A stretch of DNA of 64,000 nucleotides from Glycomyces paridis (GTDB lineage Bacteria; Actinomycetota; Actinomycetes; Mycobacteriales; Micromonosporaceae), in the NCBI RefSeq assembly GCF_004912155.1, contig NZ_STGX01000001.1, positions 63,757 to 127,756 of the forward strand, written 5' to 3'. The stretch's first letter is position 1. Each line of letters starts with the position of its first letter. The position numbers were made by a program, and so were the translations under genes. Below the pieces are notes generated by a model, which was not told the DNA's origin, searched no databases, and was given only the letters and a program-made list of their open reading frames with translations. Below, in pieces: positions 1 through 10,544 of this stretch.

Positions 1-3
1 CAA

Positions 4-37
4 CCGCGGGCGCCCGCCGACGGGCGGACGCCCGCGG
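4..37 (-). terminator. GC-rich hairpin downstream of guaB1
   Basis: A 9-bp arm at 4-12 (CCGCGGGCG) pairs with 29-37, and a smaller hairpin can form inside it. It lies about 40 bases beyond the guaB1 stop, where a transcription end would be expected. No clear U-run is visible at the window edge, so its role as a terminator is tentative. Confidence 0.35.
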
Positions 38-76
38 CCCCGCGGCCAGTGCCGCAGGGCCGCGAACTCGCCTTCG

Positions 77-1639
<1,563 letters not shown>

Positions 1640-3397
1640 TCAATGTTCCGGTTGTAAGTCCGCGATCTGACAGATCGGGGCACCGGCTGCGACGACGTCG
1701 CCGATCGCGACCTCCAGGCCCGAGACCGTCCCCGACTTGTGCGCCTCGATGGGCTGCTCCATCTTCATGGCCTCCAGGACCACGATGGTGTCGCCCTTGA
1801 CGACCGACTGGCCGTCGGCGACCGCGACCTTGACGATGGTGCCCTGCATCGGCGAGGGCAGGCCGTCGCCGCCGATGGCGGGTCCGGCGTCGGACTGCTT
1901 CTTGGGGCCGCGCTTCTTCGGCTTGTTCGCGCTCACCGGGTTCAGCAGCCCGGCGGGGATCGACACCTCCAGGCGCTTCCCGCCGACCTCGACGACGAGG
2001 CTGGTGCGCTCCTCGGCGTCCCCGCCGATCCCTGCCGCCGCGTCGAACGGCGCGAGCGTGTTGTCCCACTCCGTCTCGATCCACCGCGTGTGCACGGTGA
2101 AGTCCTCGGCGAACGCCGGGTCCTCGATGACGGCCCGGTGGAACGGCAGCACCGTCGCGAGCCCGTCGACCTCCATCTCGGCGAGGGCCCGCCGCGAGCG
2201 CCGCAGCGCCTCCTCGCGGGTCGGTGCGGTGACGATGACCTTCGCCAGCAGCGAGTCGAAGTTCCCGTCGATGACGGTCCCCTCCTCGATGCCGGTGTCG
2301 ACGCGCACGCCCGGCCCGGCGGGCAGGCGCAGCCGCGTGACGGTCCCGGGGGCGGGCAGGAACCCGCGGCCCGGGTCCTCGCCGTTGATGCGGAACTCGA
2401 TGGAGTGCCCGCGAGGCTCGGGGTCCTCGGTCATGGGGACGGCCTCGCCGGAGGCGATGCGGAACTGCTCGCGGACCAGGTCGAGGCCGCTGGTCTCCTC
2501 GGAGACGGGGTGCTCGACCTGGAGGCGGGTGTTCACTTCGAGGAAGGAGATGGTGCCGTCGACGGCGACGAGGAACTCGACGGTGCCCGCGCCGTGGTAG
2601 TCGGCCTCCTTGCAGATGGCCTTCGCGGCGGCGTGGATGGTCGCGCGCTGGTCGTCGGTGAGGAACGGCGCGGGGGCCTCCTCGACGAGCTTCTGGTGGC
2701 GGCGCTGGAGCGAGCAGTCGCGGGTGCCGACGACGATGACGTTGCCGTGCGTGTCGGCCAGGACCTGCGCCTCGACGTGGCGGGGCCGGTCGAGGTAGCG
2801 CTCGACGAAGCATTCGCCGCGCCCGAACGCGGCCTCGGCCTCGCGCACGGCCGACTCGAACAGGTCGGGGATCTCGTCGCGTTCGCGGGCGACCTTGAGG
2901 CCGCGGCCGCCGCCGCCGAAGGCGGCCTTGATGGCGACGGGGAGGCCGTGCTCGTCGGCGAACGCGAGGATCTCGGAGGCGTCCTCGACGGGGTCCTTGG
3001 TGCCGGGCACCAGGGGCACGTCGGCCTTCATGGCGAGGTGGCGGGCGGTGACCTTGTCGCCGAGGTCCCTGATGGACTGCGGGGTGGGTCCGATCCAGGT
3101 GAGCCCGGCGTCGATGACGGCCTGGGCGAACTCGGCGTTCTCGGAGAGGAAGCCGTAGCCGGGGTGGACCGCGTCGGCCTCCGACCGCTGGGCGATCTTC
3201 AGCAGTTTGTCGATCCGCAGATACGTGTCGGCGGCGGTGAGGCCGTCGAGGGCGAAGGCCTCGTCGGCCAGGAGCGTGTGGGGAGCATCGCGGTCGCCGT
3301 CGGCGTAGACGGCGACGGACTCGTAACCGGCGTCCCGGCAGGCCCGGATGACTCTCACTGCGATCTCGCCGCGGTTGGCGATCAAAACCTTGCGCAC
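1640..3397 (-). CDS. accA3: Acetyl/propionyl-CoA carboxylase alpha subunit (biotin carboxylase plus biotin carrier)
   Basis: The 585-residue protein starts with the biotin carboxylase N-terminal motif [11 protein letters not shown], followed by an ATP-grasp domain and a biotin carboxylase C-terminal domain. It ends in a biotinyl domain whose EAMKM motif places the biotinylated Lys at about residue 545. It carries out ATP-dependent carboxylation of biotin, and with a separate beta subunit it makes malonyl-CoA or methylmalonyl-CoA for lipid synthesis. The GTG at 3397 was chosen because KVLIANRG homologues start within a few residues of this motif and AccA3-type proteins are 580-600 residues. 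No beta (AccD) subunit lies in the window, as is common in actinobacteria. A palindrome about 140 bases upstream (3534-3543) may be an operator. Confidence 0.93.
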   Translation of the reverse strand: MRKVLIANRGEIAVRVIRACRDAGYESVAVYADGDRDAPHTLLADEAFALDGLTAADTYLRIDKLLKIAQRSEADAVHPGYGFLSENAEFAQAVIDAGLTWIGPTPQSIRDLGDKVTARHLAMKADVPLVPGTKDPVEDASEILAFADEHGLPVAIKAAFGGGGRGLKVARERDEIPDLFESAVREAEAAFGRGECFVERYLDRPRHVEAQVLADTHGNVIVVGTRDCSLQRRHQKLVEEAPAPFLTDDQRATIHAAAKAICKEADYHGAGTVEFLVAVDGTISFLEVNTRLQVEHPVSEETSGLDLVREQFRIASGEAVPMTEDPEPRGHSIEFRINGEDPGRGFLPAPGTVTRLRLPAGPGVRVDTGIEEGTVIDGNFDSLLAKVIVTAPTREEALRRSRRALAEMEVDGLATVLPFHRAVIEDPAFAEDFTVHTRWIETEWDNTLAPFDAAAGIGGDAEERTSLVVEVGGKRLEVSIPAGLLNPVSANKPKKRGPKKQSDAGPAIGGDGLPSPMQGTIVKVAVADGQSVVKGDTIVVLEAMKMEQPIEAHKSGTVSGLEVAIGDVVAAGAPICQIADLQPEH

Positions 3398-3531
3398 GTC
3401 CCGCAGTGTAGTGGCCGCGTATCCGAGCGCGGGGGGATGGCGAACCCGATGGCATGGATGAACCGGTATAAAGCACTCGATCTTTGGTGGTTCTCCACAA
3501 GGCAAGTTGTGGATTTTTTAAGGTGATCTAT

Positions 3532-3545
3532 TAAACGATCGTTCA
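3532..3545. promoter_or_regulatory. Candidate operator: 10-bp perfect palindrome AACGATCGTT
   Basis: AACGATCGTT occupies 3534-3543, and the outer T at 3532 also pairs with A at 3545. It sits in an unusually AT-rich stretch between padR (ends 3566) and the carboxylase (starts 3397). Palindromes of the form GAACGnnCGTTC are typical of TetR-family operators, so this may control the carboxylase. That is inference from symmetry only; no regulator is assigned. Confidence 0.35.
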
Positions 3546-3565
3546 GGTGACACGATCGGCTCACC

Positions 3566-4240
3566 TCACTCGTCGAACAGGTGGTGCCGCTCGGTGACCG
3601 TGTCGATGAACCGTTCGCTGCTGATCGCCTCGCGCCAGTGGCCGGCCTGCGCGGCGTCGAGGTCGGCTCCGACCTCCAGGTCGCCCGACTCGATGCGGTT
3701 CGCCGTGTCCTCGCACCATTCGGCGTCGGTGTTCCACAGGTCGGTCTGGCGCTTGAGCATGGCCCGCGCGTGGGCGGGCACGAACTCGCCCTCCCGGCCC
3801 TGGACGAACTCGGGGGTGGTGGCGGCCAGCAGGATCGTCACCTGCTCGACGCGGGAGTAGAGCACCTCGGCCCGCTGCCGCAGGATCGCGATGTTCTCGG
3901 CCGGGGTGAGCACCTGCGCGAACGCCCAGGCGGTGGCGAAGGGGTCGTCGCGTTCGGCCACGTCCCACAGCTTCTCGCGCAGTGTCCGCTGGAACTCGGC
4001 CTCGCCTTTCGCGGTGATCCGGTACGTGGTCCTGGCGGGCCGGTCGTCCACCGACTCGGTGGCGGCGACCTCCAGCTGGCCGTCGGCGGTGAGGCGCTTG
4101 AGGGCGTGGTAGATCGAGCCCGCCCCGACCTCCGGGGCTCCGGGCATCCGCCAGGTGTCGAGTTCGCGGCGGACGAGGTAGCCGTGGACGGGGCCGAGCC
4201 ACCGCACCAGGCCGAGGACGAGCAGTCGCGTACTCCACAT
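3566..4240 (-). CDS. PadR-family transcriptional regulator
   Basis: The 224-residue protein has an N-terminal winged helix (residues about 1-85) with the PadR pattern GYLVRREL, SIYHALKRL and a wing ending RTTYRIT. A longer C-terminal helical Vir-type domain follows, used for dimerisation. PadR proteins usually repress an adjacent transporter gene and release DNA on binding a drug-like ligand. The gene is divergent from a DrrAB-like exporter, with a 168-base region between them that contains inverted repeats overlapping a candidate promoter, so repression of the exporter and of itself is the likely arrangement. ATG at 4240 is at the expected distance from the helix-turn-helix. The ligand cannot be predicted. 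Confidence 0.85.
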   Translation of the reverse strand: MWSTRLLVLGLVRWLGPVHGYLVRRELDTWRMPGAPEVGAGSIYHALKRLTADGQLEVAATESVDDRPARTTYRITAKGEAEFQRTLREKLWDVAERDDPFATAWAFAQVLTPAENIAILRQRAEVLYSRVEQVTILLAATTPEFVQGREGEFVPAHARAMLKRQTDLWNTDAEWCEDTANRIESGDLEVGADLDAAQAGHWREAISSERFIDTVTERHHLFDE

Positions 4241-4314
4241 GCACGCAATGTTACTTCATCCTTGACTATCGCATTTCAGCCCGCCGGTGCAGGTGGCGCA
4301 CGTGATATTCCAAG

Positions 4315-4359
4315 TTGCGGCCTTGATCGACACCTGTATATAGTCAAACTTGATCAAGG
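4315..4359 (+). promoter_or_regulatory. Candidate exporter promoter with PadR operator
   Basis: TATAGT at 4339-4344 could be a -10 box, 18 bases after a weak -35 box TTGCGG (4315-4320). Inverted arms CCTTGATC (4321-4328) and GATCAAGG (4352-4359) flank the -10, and the right arm is inside a perfect palindrome CTTGATCAAG (4349-4358). A second inverted pair, TTGACTAT (4262-4269) and ATAGTCAA (4340-4347), spans the region. The placement between padR and its divergent exporter suggests an operator. Assignment is by position and symmetry only. Confidence 0.45.
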
Positions 4360-4408
4360 AAACCGGCCGTCTCAGGGCGGCCACGACCCACCCACCCGTG
4401 AGGTACCC

Positions 4409-5377
<969 letters not shown>

Positions 5378-5379
5378 CC

Positions 5380-6141
5380 ATGAAGGCACTGCGCGACACC
5401 TGGCTCGTCTACTCGCGGGCCATGAAGCTCAACCTCAAGCAGCCGGTGTGGCTGGTCGTCATGCTCATCCAGCCGCTGTACTTCCTCATCTTCTTCGCCC
5501 CGCTCCTCGACGGCCTGGAGGGCACCCCCGGTTTCGAGGCGGGCGCGATGGAGACCTTCGTGCCGGGCCTGATCATCATGATGGCGCTGTTCGGCTCGAC
5601 CTTCGTCGGCTTCGGCCTCATCGCGGAGCTGCGCCAGGGGGTCATCGAGCGGATGCGGGTCACCCCGGTCAGCCGCGTCGCCCTGCTCATCGGCCGGACG
5701 CTCTCGACGGTCACCACCACGGTGATCCAGGCGTTCATCCTCGTCGTGCTGGCCGCGCTCATCGGCGGCCTCCAGATCGACTGGGGCGGCGTGTTCCTCA
5801 TGTTCGGGATCATCATCCTGACCTCGTTCATGCTCGGCGCGCTCTCGTACGGCGTGGCGATGGTCCTCAAGAGCGAGGACACGCTCGCGCCCGTGCTCAA
5901 CACCGTGGTCCAGCCGATCATGCTGCTGTCGGGCATCATGCTGCCCATGGCGCTGGCGCCGGCATGGCTCCAGTCGGTGGCCGACTTCAACCCGTTCTAC
6001 TACGCGGTCGAGGCCGCCCGGTCCCTGTTCGCGGGGGACCTCGGCAACGACGCGGTGTGGCAGGCCGCGGTCTTCATCGGCGGCCTCGCGGTGCTCCTCG
6101 TCTGGTGGGCCAGCCGCAAGTTCGCCCGCGCGGTCGCCTGA
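5380..6141 (+). CDS. ABC-2 type permease, DrrB-like
   Basis: The 253-residue membrane protein has about six hydrophobic segments and the ABC-2 arrangement: a cytoplasmic N-terminus, then segments starting VVMLIQPLYFLIFF and GLIIMMALFGSTFVGF, and the conserved ERMRVTPVSR loop that contacts the ATPase. It starts two bases after the ATPase stop. ATG at 5380 is 8 bases from AGGAG and is preferred to the GTG at 5374. It forms an exporter with the preceding ATPase. A strong intrinsic terminator ends the operon 25 bases after the stop. Confidence 0.92.
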   Translation: MKALRDTWLVYSRAMKLNLKQPVWLVVMLIQPLYFLIFFAPLLDGLEGTPGFEAGAMETFVPGLIIMMALFGSTFVGFGLIAELRQGVIERMRVTPVSRVALLIGRTLSTVTTTVIQAFILVVLAALIGGLQIDWGGVFLMFGIIILTSFMLGALSYGVAMVLKSEDTLAPVLNTVVQPIMLLSGIMLPMALAPAWLQSVADFNPFYYAVEAARSLFAGDLGNDAVWQAAVFIGGLAVLLVWWASRKFARAVA

Positions 6142-6166
6142 CCGCGACCGCCCGTCCCGCAACGGG

Positions 6167-6204
6167 AAGGGCCGCCGCGCACCGTCGGGTGCGCGGCGGC
6201 CCTT
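6167..6204 (+). terminator. Intrinsic terminator of the exporter operon
   Basis: A perfect 17-bp stem (6167-6183 with 6188-6204) closes on a GTCG tetraloop and is followed by TTCACTCTTT. It lies just after the permease stop. It may also act on leftward transcripts from the downstream dehydrogenase gene, which ends at 6326. Confidence 0.85.
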
Positions 6205-6325
6205 TCACTCTTTCGGGCGACATTTTTCCTTACGCGTGTAAGAACGGGGGTTTTCTGTCGGACCCGCCCGGGAGACTTGACGTGGGGTCGCCCCCCTGGG
6301 AGGGCGGGGGACTGCCCGGGGCCGG

Positions 6326-7603
6326 TCAGAGGGCCTCGACGTCGTCGGCGCCGCGCAGCGCACCCCGCGTGTCCAGCACCGGCACCCCCGAAGGCAGCGC
6401 CTCGGGCGTGTACTCCGCGTGGTGCGTCAGCACCACGATGAGGTCGGCCTTCGCGGTCGCCAGATCGGCCACCCGTTCGACCTCGTGCCCCGCCACGCTC
6501 CACGACGCCACGTGCGGATCGTGGTACGCGAGCTCCGCGCCCGCCTCGACGAGCTTGCGGCCCACCGGCGTCGAAGGCGACTCGCGCTGGTCGGCGATGT
6601 CGGGCTTGTACGTCACCCCGAGCAGCAGCACCCGCGCCCGCGACAGCGCCAGGCCCGACGCGTTGAGCTTCGCCATCGCCCGCCCCACGACGTACTCCGG
6701 CATCCGGTTGTTGATCTCCTGTGCCAGCTCCACGAACCGGAACGGGTAGCCCAGCGTCCGCACCTTGTACGACAGGTAGTTCGGGTCGATCGGGATGCAG
6801 TGCCCCCCGACCCCCGGCCCCGGGTAGAACGCCTGGTACCCGAACGGCTTCGTCTTCGCCAGGTCGATCGCGTCCCACAGGTCCACGCCGAGCTCCCGGC
6901 AGAACACCGCCATCTCGTTCACCAGCGCGATGTTCACATGCCGGTACGTGTTCTCCAGCAGCTTCGCCATCTCCGCCTCGCGTGTGCCCTTCGCCACCAC
7001 GATCCGGTCGATGAACGCGCCGTACAGGTCCCGCGCGGCCGCGGTGCACGCCTCGGTGAACCCGCCGACGACCTTGGGGGTGTTGACGATCCCGTACACC
7101 GGGTTGCCGGGGTCCACGCGCTCGGGCGAGAACGCGAGGTGGAAGTCCACGCCCGGCTCCAGGCCCGACTCCTCGCGCAGGATCGGGGCCACGATCTCCT
7201 CGGTGGTGCCCGGGTACGTCGTCGACTCCAGGACCACGAGCGCGCCCCGGGCCAGGTGCTTCCCGGCCGAGTGCGCGGCGCCGACGACGGCCGCCAGGTC
7301 GGGGCCGCCGGCCTCGCCCAGCGGGGTCGGGACGCAGATGACGATCGCCTTGGCGCGCGCCTGGACGGCGGGGTCGGCGGTGGCCGTGTAGCCCTGGCGG
7401 AGCATCGCGTCGAGTTCGGCGTCGGCGATGTCGTCGATGTGGCTGGCGCCGGCGTTCAGGGCGTCGACCACCCGCTGCGAGCGGTCGAGGCCGACCACGG
7501 TGAGGCCCTTGGCGGTCGCCGCCTGCGCCAGCGGCAGGCCGACGTAGCCCTGGCCGACCACGACGAGGTCGACGGGAGGGCCTGCCTGCACAACGGGTGC
7601 CAC
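6326..7603 (-). CDS. UDP-N-acetylhexosamine 6-dehydrogenase (WbpA/WecC-type nucleotide sugar dehydrogenase)
   Basis: The 425-residue protein has an N-terminal Rossmann domain (VVGQGYVGLPLA), a central dimerisation helix and a C-terminal UDP-binding domain (VLLLGVTYKPDIADQRESP). The catalytic Cys lies in GPGVGGHCIPIDPNY, near residue 265. Such enzymes oxidise C6 of a UDP-sugar twice with NAD+ to give a uronic acid. The GHCIPIDP context and the length of about 425 residues resemble UDP-GlcNAc or UDP-ManNAc dehydrogenases more than UDP-glucose dehydrogenase; this is an inference. GTG at 7603 follows GAGGAG by six bases. It heads the first polysaccharide island and faces a divergent glycosyltransferase across 339 bases. 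Confidence 0.88.
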   Translation of the reverse strand: MAPVVQAGPPVDLVVVGQGYVGLPLAQAATAKGLTVVGLDRSQRVVDALNAGASHIDDIADAELDAMLRQGYTATADPAVQARAKAIVICVPTPLGEAGGPDLAAVVGAAHSAGKHLARGALVVLESTTYPGTTEEIVAPILREESGLEPGVDFHLAFSPERVDPGNPVYGIVNTPKVVGGFTEACTAAARDLYGAFIDRIVVAKGTREAEMAKLLENTYRHVNIALVNEMAVFCRELGVDLWDAIDLAKTKPFGYQAFYPGPGVGGHCIPIDPNYLSYKVRTLGYPFRFVELAQEINNRMPEYVVGRAMAKLNASGLALSRARVLLLGVTYKPDIADQRESPSTPVGRKLVEAGAELAYHDPHVASWSVAGHEVERVADLATAKADLIVVLTHHAEYTPEALPSGVPVLDTRGALRGADDVEAL

Positions 7604-7942
7604 AATGGACTCCTCTGCGATTGGACGGGGTGTGCGGTGTGAATGCGAATCGAGATTAGCAATCTTCGGCGCGGTCCTATTGACCAGGGTAAACGTCGAT
7701 CCGTGTTGGTCGCGCGTTCATTTCTCGTCCATGTCGGAGTCGACATCGGTCGATCGAACCGTTTGTTCACCGACAGATCGATAAGAGTTCACCGGTCGCG
7801 AATGGGCGCCGTGAGGCGCCCGCGGCGACCCTCCTGAGGTGCGAATCCTGCCGTTCACGAGCCGAAATGGGTGATTCGTACAGTCGCGCACGTCATATTC
7901 GGCGGCCGGTGCGGCTGTTCTTCCGGAGTTACCATCGGTGTC
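7604..7942. promoter_or_regulatory. Divergent intergenic region
   Basis: This 339-base region separates the divergent dehydrogenase and GT2 genes. It is less GC-rich than the flanks and must hold both promoters, but I see no convincing -35/-10 pair. A short inverted repeat AGATT-agc-AATCT lies at 7653-7665, and a 7-bp hairpin (GGGCGCC, gtga loop, GGCGCCC) at 7804-7821. No credible gene was found in it. Confidence 0.4.
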
Positions 7943-9058
7943 ATGCCCTCATTGAGCATCGTCATCCCCGTCTACGAGGCCGAGGAATACCTCGCAGGGT
8001 GCCTCGACACCATCGTGGGCGGCGAGGAAGACCGGCTCGAAGTCGTCGTGGTCGACGACTGCTCGCCCGACGGCTCCCGTGCCGTCGCCGAGCGCTACGC
8101 GCAGGGCGACGACCGCATCAGGATCGTCTCCACCCCCGAGAACGCCGGTTCGGGCCCGGCCCGCAACGTCGGCCTCGCCGAGGCCACCGGCGACTACGTG
8201 TGGTTCGTGGACGCCGACGACGAGCTCAAGCCCGGCGCCGTCGCGCGCGTCCTCGCCGCGGTGGCCGCGGGGCCGGACGTGGTGCTCGTGCAGCACGAGA
8301 AGGTCCGCGACATCGGCACGCCCACCGGGGAGGTCGTGGAGATCGGCGAGCTCGCCGACCTCGCGGAGCACTGCCCGGCCGACCCGGGCGCGTTCACGCT
8401 CGCGCAGTGGCCGCAGATCGTGGACTACACGCACACGCCCTGGACGAAGGTCTCCCGGCGCGGCTTCCTCACCGGGATCGACCTCGACTTCCCCGCGGGC
8501 TGGTACACCGACATCCCCTGGACGTACGGGCTGCTGCACCGCGCGGAGCGGATCGCCGTGGTCACCGAGTGCTGCTACCAGTGGCGCCAGCGGGCGGGCT
8601 CGTCCATCACGCGCACCCGCGACGACCGGCACTTCGACGTGTTCACCCAGTGGCAGCGCACCTGGGACGACCTTGCGGGCGTCGAGGACGAGGGCGTGCG
8701 GGTGGCGCTGTTCAACCACATGGTCTGGCACCTGCTGCTCGTCATCGGCAACACCGAGCGCGTCGACCCGAAGAAGCGCCGCGAGTTCTTCCGCCGCACC
8801 TCCGAGCTGTACCGCCGGTACCACCCGGGGCCGGAGGCGTGGCGTCCCGCCGAGGGCGTGACGGGCCTCAAGCAGCGGCTCCTCGCCGCCCGGGCCTATC
8901 TCGGGTACGAGGCGCTGCGCCAGGTGTACCGGCTCTCCAAGCGGGTGCAGCGGACCGGCCGTCCGGCCGGGGGGTCAGCGTCCGAGCGTGCGCTTCAGCA
9001 GCCCGAAGGCCTTGCCGCCCAGACCTTCGGCGGCCCCACCGGGCTCGGCCGCGACTGA
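7943..9058 (+). CDS. Family 2 glycosyltransferase
   Basis: The 371-residue protein opens directly with a GT-A domain: SIVIPVYEAE at residues 5-14, VVVVDDCSPDGS near 35-46, and the metal-binding DADD near residue 89. The C-terminal half includes the WTKVSRRGFL and YQWRQRAGSSITRTRDDR segments seen in teichoic-acid and capsule GT2 enzymes. No transmembrane segment is evident, so it probably acts on a lipid-linked acceptor at the inner membrane face. ATG at 7943 puts the GT2 motif at the usual N-terminal position. Its last 84 bases overlap the end of the convergent downstream gene. Donor and acceptor are unknown. Confidence 0.85.
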   Translation: MPSLSIVIPVYEAEEYLAGCLDTIVGGEEDRLEVVVVDDCSPDGSRAVAERYAQGDDRIRIVSTPENAGSGPARNVGLAEATGDYVWFVDADDELKPGAVARVLAAVAAGPDVVLVQHEKVRDIGTPTGEVVEIGELADLAEHCPADPGAFTLAQWPQIVDYTHTPWTKVSRRGFLTGIDLDFPAGWYTDIPWTYGLLHRAERIAVVTECCYQWRQRAGSSITRTRDDRHFDVFTQWQRTWDDLAGVEDEGVRVALFNHMVWHLLLVIGNTERVDPKKRREFFRRTSELYRRYHPGPEAWRPAEGVTGLKQRLLAARAYLGYEALRQVYRLSKRVQRTGRPAGGSASERALQQPEGLAAQTFGGPTGLGRD

Positions 9059-10504
9059 CGGCTCCGGGGCGGTGAAGGCCGCCGCGAGCGGCCCGGACAC
9101 GACCCGCTGGTAGCCCCACACCGCGTCGATCGCGACGCCGAGGTGCGCCGCCCGCGCGGCGGCGGCGGTCCGCTCCAGGCGCACCATCCCCTGCGGCAGT
9201 GCGACTTCGACCAGGCCGAGCCGGTGCTCGTTCGCGTGGGCCACAATGGACGCCACTGCTTCGGGCCCCGCGGTCACCGCGTCGGGGACGTGGAGGCGGT
9301 AGGGCACTCTCGGGTCCACGGGCGCTTCGGCGGCGAACCGCACCCGCGGCTCGCCGCGGAAGGACTCGACGAGCAGCCGCGCGTCGAGGTCCGGGTCGTC
9401 CAGGGGCGCATGGCGTCCGGTGACGGGTTCGGGCCACTTGCCGAGCACGGTCACCCGCAGGTCGGGCACCGAGCCGGACAGGAGGGCATCCACACAGGAC
9501 TCGATGTCGACGTCCGCACCAGAGGCGGTCGGCGCGTCGGTGGCCGGTTCCCTCTCGGCCGCATCAGTATCCGGCGTGGACGGAACGACGATCACGTCGG
9601 CGAGCGGCGTGTCCCAGCCGCGGGACGCCCTGGGGCGCTTGCGGTCGAGTTCGGGCACGCGGTTGGCGATGTGGGGGCGGCGGTACCGCTTCGCGAGGTC
9701 GCCGCGGGCGGCGATCTGGCGGGGGCCCAGGTGCCACGACGAGGACCGGTCGTCGGGCACGAACACGGCGCCGGCCTGGTGCAGCCGGTACCCGAAGACG
9801 GTATCGGAACCGAGCACCACCTCCGCGTCCATGCCGCCCGAGGCCTCGAACAGGCTGCGGTGCACCGAGAACGAGGCGCCCACGAGCACCCGGAAGGCCC
9901 GGTGGTCGGCCTCGCGGAGCCCGCCCGTGACGTCGATGATCGTCTCGATCCACTGCGGCTCGGAGGCCCCGGCGTCGAACAGCTCCCCGGCCCTGCCCTC
10001 GCGCACCGCCGCGAACACCGCCGCCGGGTCGAGGTCGCCCGGCCGGTAGTCCACGAACCGCTTGTGCCCCAGTACGGCCAGGTAGTCCGCGGTGTGGTGC
10101 CAGCGCAGCTGCGACGCGACGTGGTCGTCGAAGACGAGCATGTCCGAGTCGAGGCGCAGGATCACGTCGCCGTCGCTGTGGGCCGCGCCGGTGTTGGTGG
10201 CGTGGGCCGAGGCCCAGCCGACACCGGTGGTGACGGGGTCCGGGGCGATGAGGCGGGTGTGTTCGGGGCGCAGTTCGGGCAGGCGCAGGGGCGGTGTGGA
10301 GCCGTCGTCGACGACGACGACTTCGAGGAGGTCGGCGGGGGAGGTCTGGGCGGCGAGGGCGGCCAGGGTCACGTCGAGCTTGTCCTGGTGGCCGTGGGCG
10401 GGGACGACGACGCTGACGCTGAGGACCGGGTCGTCGTCGGTTCTGACGAGCGGGCCGTAGTCGTTGTGGCGCAGGACGGCCGGGTTCGCGTGCGGTCCGT
10501 TCAT
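8975..10504 (-). CDS. Family 2 glycosyltransferase, second copy of a tandem pair
   Basis: The 509-residue protein has a GT-A domain (SVSVVVPAHG near residue 28, EVVVVDDGSTPP, metal site LRLDSDM). A galactosyltransferase-like segment follows, with GSDTVFGYRL and SSSWHLGPRQI. The last 200 or so residues form a separate domain of unknown function, ending in a basic tail. The neighbour starting at 12044 is a clear paralogue with shared stretches such as ELRPEHTRL and DYLAVLGHKRFV, so the pair arose by duplication. ATG at 10504 was chosen by alignment with the paralogue. The two genes are 40 bases apart on the same strand. The 3' end overlaps the convergent GT2 gene by 84 bases. Confidence 0.82.
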   Translation of the reverse strand: MNGPHANPAVLRHNDYGPLVRTDDDPVLSVSVVVPAHGHQDKLDVTLAALAAQTSPADLLEVVVVDDGSTPPLRLPELRPEHTRLIAPDPVTTGVGWASAHATNTGAAHSDGDVILRLDSDMLVFDDHVASQLRWHHTADYLAVLGHKRFVDYRPGDLDPAAVFAAVREGRAGELFDAGASEPQWIETIIDVTGGLREADHRAFRVLVGASFSVHRSLFEASGGMDAEVVLGSDTVFGYRLHQAGAVFVPDDRSSSWHLGPRQIAARGDLAKRYRRPHIANRVPELDRKRPRASRGWDTPLADVIVVPSTPDTDAAEREPATDAPTASGADVDIESCVDALLSGSVPDLRVTVLGKWPEPVTGRHAPLDDPDLDARLLVESFRGEPRVRFAAEAPVDPRVPYRLHVPDAVTAGPEAVASIVAHANEHRLGLVEVALPQGMVRLERTAAAARAAHLGVAIDAVWGYQRVVSGPLAAAFTAPEPSVAAEPGGAAEGLGGKAFGLLKRTLGR

Positions 10505-10544
10505 GCCTGGGCGCCCATGCGGTGGCGTGTCATGTCGGCCGCCT

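Noticed and set aside
5380..6141. This ABC-2 permease as the missing partner of the Wzt/TagH-like ATPase at 15188
   Set aside because: It is coupled to its own DrrA-like ATPase two bases upstream, is followed by a strong terminator, and is divergent from a PadR regulator.
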